Source: an uncultured Parabacteroides sp. (GTDB taxonomy: Bacteria; Bacteroidota; Bacteroidia; Bacteroidales; Tannerellaceae). From it: a DNA stretch of 15,271 bases. The position numbers were made by a program, and so were the translations under genes. Where the stretch lies: NCBI GenBank assembly GCA_900541965.1, contig UQLN01000080.1:1-15271 (forward strand), written 5' to 3'. Positions 7,139 through 14,641 of this stretch are shown in pieces; position 1 is the first letter of the stretch; every line of letters begins with the position of its first letter. The notes beneath the pieces were generated by a model. It was not told the DNA's origin. It made no database searches and worked only from the letters and a program-made list of their open reading frames with translations.

Positions 7139-8275
7139 TTAAACTTTTAGAAATATGTTACGTTTATAAAGCAGCCACAAAATTACATAAATAATCAATG
7201 CATTCGACACTGCTATCAACACCGGATAATAATTTCCTATATATTGTTCCAATCCGTGAAACAAGGAAGTTCCTATACATCTGAAACTAATCACATTAGC
7301 CAACATATAAGCTACGATAGAATTCATCCCGTAAACCTTCAGCCATGTTATATTCCGGCGATGTCCCTTATAATCGATCCAATAATAGAACAGCCCCATC
7401 AACAAAAAGCAATATCCGCTACTTACCAGTACCATAGAACTTGTCCATATCTTCTTAATAACAGGCAACTGCAATCCCCACAACCAGCCTGCGGCAACCA
7501 TAATGGCTCCTATGATGAAGAGAAGTTGGTATTTACGCTTCTGTGCCCTGTCACTCTTCAATATTTGTCCGGCAAAAAGACCGGTTAAGACAGTCACACC
7601 AAAGTTCAAGCTACTCAATATCCAGGTATAACGGTAACTTTCCAGAAATATAACCTGTCCATCCTGTACAACAGCCCCGTCACGGAAACGTCCTAATACA
7701 ACACGGTCTATCCATTCGGCAAGATTTCCATCCGGCGTATAATTGCCACCGCCAAAACCATCCACAGATATGAACTGCATAGCTCCCCAGTAGACCAACA
7801 ACAACACAACAGCCGTGGCTATCTGTATTGCCGGACGTACATGCAGGAACAACAAGGCGGCAATCAAATACCCCATTGCTATGGATTGAAGTGTATTTGA
7901 ATATAAATAAATACGGTCCGGGTCAAGTCCTAATAAATTACCCTGGCACATCATTCCGAATATCCAGAGCAACAATACGCGTTTCCCGATACGGCGATAT
8001 ACAGCCATCTTATCCGGCATTGCCTTATAACGGGATAATGCAAACGGCATAGAAACACCAGCCATGAACATGAAGAGAGGCATCACTAAATCCCAGGATG
8101 AAAAGCCTTCCCATTGCACATGGGAAAACCACCATAGAAAAGAGTTATACCATGAGGCATCAATGGCATGTCCTAACGGGTGTAGGACACCTTCCAACGC
8201 CACCAGACAAAAGAGGTCGAAACCCCGCAATACATCCAACGACTCCAGCCGTTTATAAGTAGTTGCCTGCTCCAT
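7139..8275 (-). CDS. HGSNAT-like / DUF5009 integral membrane acyltransferase, paralog 2
   Basis: This 378-residue polytopic inner-membrane protein has about ten hydrophobic segments. It resembles the bacterial relatives of heparan-alpha-glucosaminide N-acetyltransferase (NagX/YeiB/DUF5009 group). Members of the human branch move acetyl from acetyl-CoA across the membrane onto amino sugars. The N-terminus has the family opening LESLDVLRGFDLF (11-23). H52 in FSHVQWEGFSSWDLVMPLFMFMAG aligns with the proposed catalytic histidine of human HGSNAT. A basic C-terminus, LLYKRNIFLKV, closes the protein. The next gene upstream is a paralog with the same opening, the same H52 and the same IFLKV end, only 3 bp away. 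The acyl acceptor is unknown; cell-envelope glycan or imported sugars are reasonable guesses. Confidence 0.9.
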   Translation of the reverse strand: MEQATTYKRLESLDVLRGFDLFCLVALEGVLHPLGHAIDASWYNSFLWWFSHVQWEGFSSWDLVMPLFMFMAGVSMPFALSRYKAMPDKMAVYRRIGKRVLLLWIFGMMCQGNLLGLDPDRIYLYSNTLQSIAMGYLIAALLFLHVRPAIQIATAVVLLLVYWGAMQFISVDGFGGGNYTPDGNLAEWIDRVVLGRFRDGAVVQDGQVIFLESYRYTWILSSLNFGVTVLTGLFAGQILKSDRAQKRKYQLLFIIGAIMVAAGWLWGLQLPVIKKIWTSSMVLVSSGYCFLLMGLFYYWIDYKGHRRNITWLKVYGMNSIVAYMLANVISFRCIGTSLFHGLEQYIGNYYPVLIAVSNALIIYVILWLLYKRNIFLKV

Positions 8276-8278
8276 AGC

Positions 8279-9394
8279 CTATACTTTCAGGAAAATTTTC
8301 TGGCGATATAAGAAATAAATAAAGCCCCAACAAACGACAATATAGCCCAGCGCACCGACCAATGGCTGTGCCGTTTCCGGCACCAACCCGGCTATTCCAC
8401 CAAACAAAGCATCCGAAGTATAAGTAAAATCAATAAACCGCTGGGCCAGATAAATTGTAATGGAGTTCGTGCCGATTACAGTAAAGAACAATGTCCATTT
8501 ACGGAAATTAAGCACATCCACAATATAGAAAAACAGAGCAAACATCCATACGGAATAGGCCCCTACGACACAAACGAATGAGCTTGTCCATAAATTCTTG
8601 TTAATCGGGAAAATGAGTCCCCAAAGCAAACCTGCAACTAATAAAACGCCCCCGGCAACTACCAGGTAACCGACTTTCTTTTTATCTGTCAACCCATCTT
8701 TCTGCAACTTGATAAACTCGCCGGTAAACATACCCAGCAAAGCCGTTCCGATAGCCGGCACTGTCGAAAAGATTCCTTCCGGATCATGTATCGTAAGATG
8801 CAAACGCCCCGGAAGCAATATACGATCGATATAACCGACCAAGGAACCTTCCATTGTAAATACTCCCGCTCCATTGCCATCCGGTGCCGGAACAAAAGCC
8901 AGCAGCAACCAGTATCCGACCAATATAGCCGTTGTTATCCAGATTCGCGTAATTGTACGTGTATTCACAAAAATCAAAGCGCCAAACATCCATGCCAAAC
9001 CAATACGTCCCAGCACACTGGCATAACGTTGATGTTCGAAATCAAAATTCAATAAGCCGTTATAAATAAACCCCAAAAGGACAAGTGTTAATCCACGGCG
9101 TATAATCTTTTTATAAATTTCAACGTCTTTCTTCCCCTGTTCCCGCTGCTTTTGTAAAGAAAACGGAAACGAGATACCGGCGATGAAAAGAAACAATGGA
9201 AATATCGTATCATGATGCGTTAAGCCATTCCACTCCACATGGTGCATTTGATGGGCTATCCCCTGAAAGAAAGTATTCGGAAATAATGTTGCCAGCGCAA
9301 CAAAAAGGGAGGCTCCCCCCATAATAAAGAACATATCAAACCCTCTCAGGGCATCCAACGACAGTAATCGCCGGGATTGTTGTTGTTTTCCCAT
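8279..9394 (-). CDS. HGSNAT-like / DUF5009 integral membrane acyltransferase, paralog 1
   Basis: This 371-residue polytopic membrane protein is paralogous to the gene downstream. Shared features are the N-terminal LLSLDALRGFDMFF, the HHVEWNGLTHHDTIFPLFLFIAG block with H52 (numbered from MGKQQQ), the NLWTSSFV segment and the C-terminal FLYRQKIFLKV. I chose the ATG at 9394, not the longer frame from 9466. The 24 extra residues are not conserved in the paralog, and a good promoter at 9433-9462 would start transcription near 9426, inside the longer frame. The leader is then about 32 nt with no strong Shine-Dalgarno. The gene heads an operon that runs into its paralog (3-bp gap) and sdaA (16-bp gap). 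Confidence 0.9.
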   Translation of the reverse strand: MGKQQQSRRLLSLDALRGFDMFFIMGGASLFVALATLFPNTFFQGIAHQMHHVEWNGLTHHDTIFPLFLFIAGISFPFSLQKQREQGKKDVEIYKKIIRRGLTLVLLGFIYNGLLNFDFEHQRYASVLGRIGLAWMFGALIFVNTRTITRIWITTAILVGYWLLLAFVPAPDGNGAGVFTMEGSLVGYIDRILLPGRLHLTIHDPEGIFSTVPAIGTALLGMFTGEFIKLQKDGLTDKKKVGYLVVAGGVLLVAGLLWGLIFPINKNLWTSSFVCVVGAYSVWMFALFFYIVDVLNFRKWTLFFTVIGTNSITIYLAQRFIDFTYTSDALFGGIAGLVPETAQPLVGALGYIVVCWGFIYFLYRQKIFLKV

Positions 9395-9432
9395 TGTTTT
9401 AAATATTGAATTAACAAAATCGATTAAGAGTA

Positions 9433-9462
9433 CAAATATATGTCTTTTTCCTGCACAAACAA
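9433..9462 (-). promoter_or_regulatory. Bacteroides-type promoter of the HGSNAT-like/sdaA operon
   Basis: On the minus strand the -7 box TATATTTG (9440-9433) matches the consensus perfectly. A -33 TTG at 9462-9460 leaves a 19-bp spacer. Transcription should begin near 9426. This excludes the upstream in-frame ATG at 9466 and supports the start at 9394. Confidence 0.65.
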
Positions 9463-9518
9463 CCATCAGCCGTTGTTTCTGTTTCCTCCCCCATTAAAAG
9501 CAGGTTCCTTCCAGATGC

Positions 9519-9591
9519 TCATAGTTATCATTTTTTGAAATCATAACTATGAATTGGAAAAATCATAGCTATGAATCCGAAAAACCATAAC
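9519..9591. repeat. Tandem 22-bp repeats with palindromic boxes, upstream of the promoter
   Basis: Three units start at 9519, 9541 and 9563, each 22 bp long, with a fourth half-unit at 9585 (CCATAAC). Each full unit begins with a 12-bp palindromic box: TCATAGTTATCA (imperfect), TCATAACTATGA and TCATAGCTATGA. An A-rich spacer ending in GAAA(AA) follows. Units 2 and 3 differ at only a few positions. The array ends about 57 bp upstream of the -33 element of the operon promoter, an activator-like position. The period matches that of the array at 2245-2312, but the box sequence differs. Direct repeats near 21-22 bp are a known binding pattern for LytTR-type regulators; no such gene is in the window. 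Confidence 0.7.
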
Positions 9592-9668
9592 GCAGGAGCT
9601 TTCATCATATCTTCCTGTTTTTTCACTGTGAAAAATATTTTTTGTAATTCTGGAATAAATTTCTTATC

Positions 9669-9775
9669 GCCTTATAATAAAGGCTTTGGGATAGATGCCC
9701 AATTTTGAGGTAACGAGTTGGCAACCGTGCCTGTTGCTGTGTTCTGCATTGGATTGCTTTTAAGGCAATTCTTTG
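9669..9775 (-). ncRNA. Candidate structured small RNA or long 5' leader
   Basis: Downstream of a good -7 box (9782-9789) the minus strand has four consecutive short hairpins and no convincing reading frame. Their stems are ATTGC/GCAAT (9753-9757 with 9765-9769), GCAAC/GTTGC (9721-9725 with 9733-9737), TTGGG/CCCAA (9686-9690 with 9698-9702) and GCCTT/AAGGC (9669-9673 with 9680-9684). The first can alternatively pair 9765-9770 with 9777-9782. No U-rich terminator follows the last hairpin on the minus strand, so the RNA could instead be the leader of the HGSNAT-like operon. A 17-bp palindrome (TTTTTCAC-T-GTGAAAAA, 9619-9635) follows it. Confidence 0.4.
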
Positions 9776-9781
9776 TAATTG

Positions 9782-9815
9782 CAAAGGTACAAAAATGAAT
9801 TGGCAAAAGTACAAA
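9782..9815 (-). promoter_or_regulatory. Bacteroides-type promoter with duplicated -7 box
   Basis: On the minus strand the common Bacteroides sequence GTACCTTTGC contains a perfect -7 box TACCTTTG (9789-9782). A TTTG at 9815-9812 could serve as -33 with a 22-bp spacer. A second perfect -7 box, TACTTTTG, lies at 9811-9804, exactly 22 bp upstream, and GCAAAnGTACAAA is repeated on the plus strand at 9781 and 9803. Transcription from the first would start near 9775 and run toward the HGSNAT-like operon. Confidence 0.55.
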
Positions 9816-9843
9816 GCATATTATATTTTTTGTCTTTTGCCAA
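9800..9843 (-). terminator. Inverted repeat after the TPR/OB gene, possible weak terminator
   Basis: TTGGCAAAAG (9800-9809) and CTTTTGCCAA (9834-9843) form a perfect 10-bp stem with a 24-nt AT-rich loop, starting 9 bp past the stop at 9853. On the minus strand the sequence after the stem is AATTCATTTTT, a poor T tract. The repeat also overlaps the upstream -7 box, so it may be an operator instead. Confidence 0.3.
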
Positions 9844-9852
9844 ATAAAATTT

Positions 9853-12381
9853 TTATTGATAAATCTTTATCACTTTCCATTTACCTTGCCCAGCATATAT
9901 AACATCAGCGGTAACATTGCAGTCAGCCGTGATATTATACTCACAAAGAACTGAGCGATGAACATAGTAATCGCCAATAAATGCGAAATCAGGAGAACCA
10001 TCCCAAGAACCATCTTTATATTTTAATTCTAAGCGACCTTGGATAGTTTTTAATGCATTTGGGTTCATTTCTGTAGTTTTTTCCGCATTAAGCACGATGG
10101 ATTTTTTTTCTCCCTTTCTATCTTTTATTACACAATAGAATATTTTTAAGCATTGTCCTACTTCGGGACGAAGAACCGTATCATTAAAGAATACGATACC
10201 ACCTATTTTCCCTTGACCGAAAGTGTAATGGAATAATTTTTTTTGTTTGTTTATATCGTCAACGACCACAATACCAGAATTAAAGTTCGGTAAAGCAGTT
10301 TCTTTATTTACTTTTTCTATATTAGCAATAACTACTTTCTTTTCATTCTTTTTTATAATAGTATATTCCCTGAAACTGACAAAATCCCCTTTTGAAATAG
10401 TGCCCCATTTCTCTTTAAAAGCTTGAAATATTTGCTGGGAATCTTGCGTTACAATATGTAGAATTTTCTTCTCTTCATTCAAATATTCTACATATCCAAA
10501 CTTTTGGGGAAGCCCCATCCATAGCCTTGTTTCACTCTTATGCATGCAAAGAGGTATATATTTAGCTTCTGTCACTTTTGTTTTATTCCAAGAGAAGAAA
10601 CTTGTCTGAATTTGCTTTTCCTCTTTATCTACATGACACTTTACTCTAAAAACAGAACCAAATATCGCATTCGTCAAAAAAGGAAACCGCTTTACATTCA
10701 CTTGAAATATAACGTCTACCCCATTTGTGAGAGTGCAATAAGTTTTTCCGTCTTTTTCCCATCTATCCACCAGCGTAACCTCTTTTGCTTCAATTTCTGA
10801 AAAAGCGTACTCTTCAGCAATGGTGGCATATCTATTATACAATAGCTTATTATTATTGGGCGGAATAACTGATATGTCGACTCGTTCAATATATTCTTGG
10901 TATTTCCGGGAAGTGTTTTCATGAAATTTCTTATATATATTCAATTCGCATAAGGCTTCAGAAGTTAGCTCTTCCTTTATAAGCAGGTCGGCTAAAGTCA
11001 AATGAATAGAGCCGAGAAAATCTTCATTTCGTTCAACAAGTAAAGCCTTAGAAAGCAATGCTATCTTTAATTCATTACTATCTTGTATACAATCTGCCAA
11101 TTCACTCCATACATAGTATTTTTCACTCATTTCAAGTAATAAAGATTTGTACACATTGATAGCAAGGTCATATTGCTGTTGCCATGTATATATTATTGCT
11201 CGTTGTCTTAATATCCATTCATCTTTTTTAGCACGTTCAATAAGAACATTATACAATGAATCTAACCAAGATACTAGTTCTGCATCTCTTGGGTGTGATT
11301 CTTTGAGATATTCATAACACTTCTTTGCAGCTTTAACAACCAAAGGTTTATAAGTGTTACCATTATTATCTGTTTCTTCTTTCCAATCAGCATCCATGAG
11401 GTTTTCATATCTCCAATCTCTAAAAAAGTAAATAAACCTCCATGCTTCCTGACCATTCATGTGACGCTCTGCAATTTTCAACACTTCAGAATGCCAATGA
11501 GAAGCACCATAAACGGCGTTTCTTTTATTATAAACAGTAAAAGCTTCAAACATCTCACGCATTTTACCTTCTTTATGAAGATTCATAATTTCCCAAAACT
11601 GCGGTTCACGTAACAGGTCAAGTGTTTCTGTTTTTGGGAGATTTATCTTTTCACACAGCATCTCGACATCAATATCCTCGCCGCTATTTACAATTTGACG
11701 ACATATACGAGAAATAAGCGAGGGAACTTCACTACCATTGTAATAGCCTTTGTTCAAATCTTCATAACGTAAATTTTCTGGTTCCCAGAGCATAAAGAAA
11801 CGGTAAAAACTAAAATCAGAATGTTCTTTTGAGAAACTCAAAGCAAAGTTCAATATTTGAGAATGAAGCATTGAAGGACGTTCATTCCTAAGATACATAT
11901 AGTCTTTTAGCAACGTTCTTATTTCCAACGATGTCAAATTTAAAATTTTAGCCTTGATATAACGATAAATTATCCAGCCTAACTCTTCATGCAAAGCTGA
12001 ATCTACCTCATTTGCAGAGTCAATATAATTCTTTACCTGAACATAAGCATTTGAAGGATCATTTTTTGATAGCTCGGCTGCTTTTGAAATAGCATCAGCG
12101 TTAGGTTGTAATTGTTTATACAAATTAGTATAAGCTCTCTCTCCTGCGCCACTATCATCCACCATTGTAGGAAGCAATGAAGACATCTCTTTCAAGCAAA
12201 TTTTAGCTTTATCTATGGCGTTTCTATTGCATAGTTGCTGACATATATCACGCAGAACCCAAAAGAGAGACATTTGTGCCCATGAGTTATTCCTATCTTC
12301 TTTCAGATCATCTATGGCCATCTTATATGCTTCTTTTAGATTACCACTTTTACGCAATAATGTTACTTCTTTTACAGACAT
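9853..12381 (-). CDS. Large TPR-like protein with C-terminal cold-shock/OB-like modules, unknown function
   Basis: This is an 842-residue soluble protein with no signal peptide or membrane segment. Residues 1-500 are almost entirely helical. TPR-like pairs are visible at about 8-45 and about 385-490 (DLAINVYKSLLLEMSEKYYVWSELADCI, then SKALLVERNEDFLGSIHLTLADLLI). From about 530 it becomes beta-rich, with apparently four modules (about 530-600, 615-695, 700-770 and 775-842). The last holds DFAFIGDYYVHRS (798-810), reminiscent of the cold-shock RNP motif (GFI..DVFVH.S). The third has LFHYTFGQGKIGGIVFF (716-732). A nucleic-acid-binding scaffold is therefore likely. It begins 13 bp after the helicase gene and is probably cotranscribed, so the two may act together. 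Proteins of this kind may occur in predicted conflict systems, but I cannot confirm the family. Composition is AT-rich. Confidence 0.82.
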   Translation of the reverse strand: MSVKEVTLLRKSGNLKEAYKMAIDDLKEDRNNSWAQMSLFWVLRDICQQLCNRNAIDKAKICLKEMSSLLPTMVDDSGAGERAYTNLYKQLQPNADAISKAAELSKNDPSNAYVQVKNYIDSANEVDSALHEELGWIIYRYIKAKILNLTSLEIRTLLKDYMYLRNERPSMLHSQILNFALSFSKEHSDFSFYRFFMLWEPENLRYEDLNKGYYNGSEVPSLISRICRQIVNSGEDIDVEMLCEKINLPKTETLDLLREPQFWEIMNLHKEGKMREMFEAFTVYNKRNAVYGASHWHSEVLKIAERHMNGQEAWRFIYFFRDWRYENLMDADWKEETDNNGNTYKPLVVKAAKKCYEYLKESHPRDAELVSWLDSLYNVLIERAKKDEWILRQRAIIYTWQQQYDLAINVYKSLLLEMSEKYYVWSELADCIQDSNELKIALLSKALLVERNEDFLGSIHLTLADLLIKEELTSEALCELNIYKKFHENTSRKYQEYIERVDISVIPPNNNKLLYNRYATIAEEYAFSEIEAKEVTLVDRWEKDGKTYCTLTNGVDVIFQVNVKRFPFLTNAIFGSVFRVKCHVDKEEKQIQTSFFSWNKTKVTEAKYIPLCMHKSETRLWMGLPQKFGYVEYLNEEKKILHIVTQDSQQIFQAFKEKWGTISKGDFVSFREYTIIKKNEKKVVIANIEKVNKETALPNFNSGIVVVDDINKQKKLFHYTFGQGKIGGIVFFNDTVLRPEVGQCLKIFYCVIKDRKGEKKSIVLNAEKTTEMNPNALKTIQGRLELKYKDGSWDGSPDFAFIGDYYVHRSVLCEYNITADCNVTADVIYAGQGKWKVIKIYQ

Positions 12382-12394
12382 TAGTATTCTTCTA

Positions 12395-14047
12395 TTATGT
12401 TAATTTTTCTATGAGTTGTGACAGTTTAATATCAGCTTCTCCGATATCAGAAAGTGGAGCAGCATAGTTAATAAACCCTTTCCCATTAAAGAAAAAAGTT
12501 ATAGCAGCATAATTACCGGAAGCTTTCATATAATATACGAGTTGGTAATGCTCTTCCACCACATTTGTTAATATGATACCACATTCATCACACAAAGAAA
12601 TCATGCGACTATGTAGCATCTTTAATGACTCCAAAGATGGATGATAGTCTATTTTATATTTGATATTTTCATCATTCTGGAAGAAAAACAACAACTCAGT
12701 GTCATTGGCATCAGTTTCATATTTTGTAAACAAACCTGCGCCATTATATATAGCATCAACTCTTACTAAACCGATTGGTGTATTTACTTCATAAATATCT
12801 CTCCATGGCTTACATATAACATTCTTTATTGAATATCGAGTTCCATCCATATTCTTTACAACAGACCAATATTTACATTTTACTGAAGATAATATAGATA
12901 AAGGGTGAAAAGGTGTATCTTCTATATTGTCAAAAGCTAAAGCATTAATAGCTACTTTTGCTGTTTTATTGATAGGATTTATTCTAAGAGCTGCAATAGG
13001 TGTTACATCAGGAAGATTAACACACCATAACATCTTTGAAGCTCGGGTTATCGCTGTATATTTCCAACGGAGACTATCCGCATCGAGTCCTGTACGTTTT
13101 GTAAAATCTACATAAACTGTATTCCATTCACCACCCTGTGATTTATGACATGTAAAAGCATAACCGTACTTTACTTGAAGGGCATTATAAAAGGGATCTT
13201 CCCCCATTGCCTTAGCAAATTCTTCAGATTTAGGATTAGTTAATCCCTTTTCCGTACGCATACGCATCACCATATTGATATAAAGAGCCTTCATTTCATC
13301 AATTGTCAGTGAAGGTAACTTATTTTGGAGTAATGTATCAATAATATAGCGTTTATAAATATTGCCGTCTTCTGCTTGAAAACTTATTTCTCTGAAATCA
13401 AGGGTGATGATTTCTTTCAGCTTCTTTCCATTTCTTTCAGTCCAAATAGGCGCAGATTGAGAAATAATATTATTTGATGTTTCTACTACAGTTATTATAT
13501 CACCATTCAACAATTCACATTCACTATAATAGCTATTACATACCACCATCAATTTGTCCCCTACCGTCACATGATTCGCTCTCGGAAATAGAATAGTACG
13601 AATAGCGGTATTATAATCAGCTGTTTGTTGATTTGAGAAGCAAACTATAGCAGACAATTGTTCTGAATCTTCGCAATATTTCTCAGCCACTTCCATTGCT
13701 CCAATATCCATTACTTCACTTTCTTTTTTCTCGAACACAAGGTGATTTCGTTCTTTTCTCTGAATCAATTCACGAACCATTGTAGCATTAGCTAAAATAC
13801 AGCTATCCTTATCTTGACGAACAATGTCTGTTAGTTCATAAGAATAAACTTTCATTTTTAGTTCATAGAAATAAGCTTCATCTAATGCCACGGAACAATT
13901 ATCACCCACTGGAGGCAACTGCATAGGGTCGCCGACAAAAATTATTTTCCCCCCAAAATTTAGTCTTGCATAACTAAGTAAATCATTTATTAATATTCCT
14001 GTACCGAATTGGAAAAGTTCATTGTTTGATTTGCGTGAACTAATCAT
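12395..14047 (-). CDS. RecD-like SF1 helicase, C-terminal part (gene split by frameshift)
   Basis: This 550-residue part starts at the first ATG, just after the Walker B motif (YIIDEAS) that is readable in the same frame upstream to 14131. Visible SF1 motifs are GKIIFVGDPMQLPPVGDN (33-50, motif III region), ELTDIVRQDK (71-80, motif IV region), GYAFTCHKSQGGEWNTVYVDF (295-315, motif V) and KYTAITRASKMLWCV (329-343, motif VI). The layout matches AAA_30 plus UvrD_C_2 helicases of the RecD2/Dda kind, which unwind DNA 5'-3' with ATP. The last 200 or so residues are an extra domain I do not recognise. The Walker A motif is encoded in another frame upstream, so this piece alone should not be an active ATPase. 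Confidence 0.88.
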   Translation of the reverse strand: MISSRKSNNELFQFGTGILINDLLSYARLNFGGKIIFVGDPMQLPPVGDNCSVALDEAYFYELKMKVYSYELTDIVRQDKDSCILANATMVRELIQRKERNHLVFEKKESEVMDIGAMEVAEKYCEDSEQLSAIVCFSNQQTADYNTAIRTILFPRANHVTVGDKLMVVCNSYYSECELLNGDIITVVETSNNIISQSAPIWTERNGKKLKEIITLDFREISFQAEDGNIYKRYIIDTLLQNKLPSLTIDEMKALYINMVMRMRTEKGLTNPKSEEFAKAMGEDPFYNALQVKYGYAFTCHKSQGGEWNTVYVDFTKRTGLDADSLRWKYTAITRASKMLWCVNLPDVTPIAALRINPINKTAKVAINALAFDNIEDTPFHPLSILSSVKCKYWSVVKNMDGTRYSIKNVICKPWRDIYEVNTPIGLVRVDAIYNGAGLFTKYETDANDTELLFFFQNDENIKYKIDYHPSLESLKMLHSRMISLCDECGIILTNVVEEHYQLVYYMKASGNYAAITFFFNGKGFINYAAPLSDIGEADIKLSQLIEKLT

Positions 14048-14090
14048 AGAAGCTTCATCAATAATATAAATACCTCTTTCGTTGTTATCC

Positions 14091-14405
14091 TTAAGTGGAA
14101 ATACATATTTTAAGCGTCCCTTCAGATTCTTCTACTATAAGATGAGAAAACTTATAGATACCTCTATGAATAGTAGAAGCATCATAATTTTGTAATTTAG
14201 AACGTAATATTTTAGCTGCGCGTCCAGTCGGAGCCATTAATTGAACATGTAGAGATTGAGTAGATAAATAATCTGTAATGCTACGAATTAATGTAGTCTT
14301 GCCTGTACCTGCATATCCTTTCAAAATAAATACTTGGCTATCTTTATCGGCAATGAACTTTTCAATCATTTTCATTGCTTGTTTTTGTTGTACAGTTAAT
14401 GTCAT
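14091..14405 (-). CDS. RecD-like SF1 helicase, N-terminal part with Walker A (gene split by frameshift)
   Basis: This 104-residue frame opens with MTLTVQQKQAMKMIEKFI, the usual Q-motif-like start of RecD2-type helicases. It carries Walker A LKGYAGTGKTTLI (29-41) and motif Ia APTGRAAKILRSKL (59-72). The next region, STIHRGIYKF (77-86), is also typical (motif Ib region). It then leaves the family pattern (ESEGTLKICIST) and stops. The +1 frame continues it naturally as NLKGRLKYVFPLKDNN and then the Walker B YIIDEAS. Rejoined, the protein would be about 670 residues. Either the gene is freshly inactivated, the base call is wrong, or recoding occurs. Confidence 0.88.
   Translation of the reverse strand: MTLTVQQKQAMKMIEKFIADKDSQVFILKGYAGTGKTTLIRSITDYLSTQSLHVQLMAPTGRAAKILRSKLQNYDASTIHRGIYKFSHLIVEESEGTLKICIST
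14094..14131 (-). other. Frameshift zone in the helicase gene
   Basis: The downstream frame is open back to 14131, where a TAG (14134-14132) precedes it. The upstream frame stops with TAA at 14093-14091. Any switch must therefore lie in this 38-bp overlap, and it is a +1 (or -2) change. The protein pattern suggests the switch falls near the start, around GAAGAATCTGAAGGG. There is no long homopolymer and no classic -1 slippery heptamer. Confidence 0.8.
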
Positions 14406-14458
14406 TTATATTCCATTTTTATGTTATTCATATTTAGTACCATAAGGTTTAACAAAAG

Positions 14459-14482
14459 AAGCGTGGAACTGCAATACCACGT
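14459..14482. repeat. Small hairpin beside the large inverted repeat
   Basis: AAGCGTGG (14459-14466) can pair with CCACGTTT in RNA with one G-U pair, giving up to 8 bp around a 10-nt loop. The same AGCGTGG is also complementary to CCACGCT at 14535-14541, in the tip of the neighbouring large hairpin, so the two can compete. Confidence 0.5.
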
Positions 14483-14485
14483 TTC

Positions 14486-14603
14486 TGATTGGAGGTCCTA
14501 GGAAAACCTTGTACACGAGTATGGAAATAGCAGCCCACGCTATAGCGTGAGAACCACTATGCCATCCTTGTGTACAATTGTGAATTTCCTAGGTTCCCAA
14601 TCA
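14486..14603. repeat. 118-bp imperfect inverted repeat with a perfect palindromic tip
   Basis: Pairing runs from outside inward: TGATTGG (14486-14492) with CCAATCA (14597-14603); CCTAGGAAA (14497-14505) with TTTCCTAGG (14585-14593); a 16-bp run 14509-14524 with 14562-14577 (TTGTACAC core, one mismatch and one G-U); ATAG (14527-14530) with CTAT (14557-14560); and a perfect 14-bp palindrome CACGCTATAGCGTG at 14536-14549. An alternative stem TTGTGA/TCACAA (14578-14583 with 14601-14606) would compete with the outer arm. It lies about 80 bp upstream of the helicase start and holds no gene. It could be a structured RNA leader, a protein-binding DNA cruciform, or a small non-autonomous mobile element; no target duplication is visible. 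Confidence 0.75.
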
Positions 14604-14641
14604 CAAGATAAGCATAACACTTCTTTTTTCTTAATATGTCG

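Noticed and set aside
9395..9466. Longer start for the first HGSNAT-like protein (24 extra residues)
   Set aside because: The extra residues are absent in the paralog, and a good promoter would begin transcription inside them.
9519..9591. CRISPR array
   Set aside because: The units are directly abutted 22-bp repeats without variable spacers, and there are no cas genes.
9623..9814. 63-residue minus-strand frame starting MYFCQF
   Set aside because: The -7 box TACCTTTG and the predicted transcript start lie inside it, so its start codon would not be transcribed from that promoter. The sequence is better explained as hairpins.
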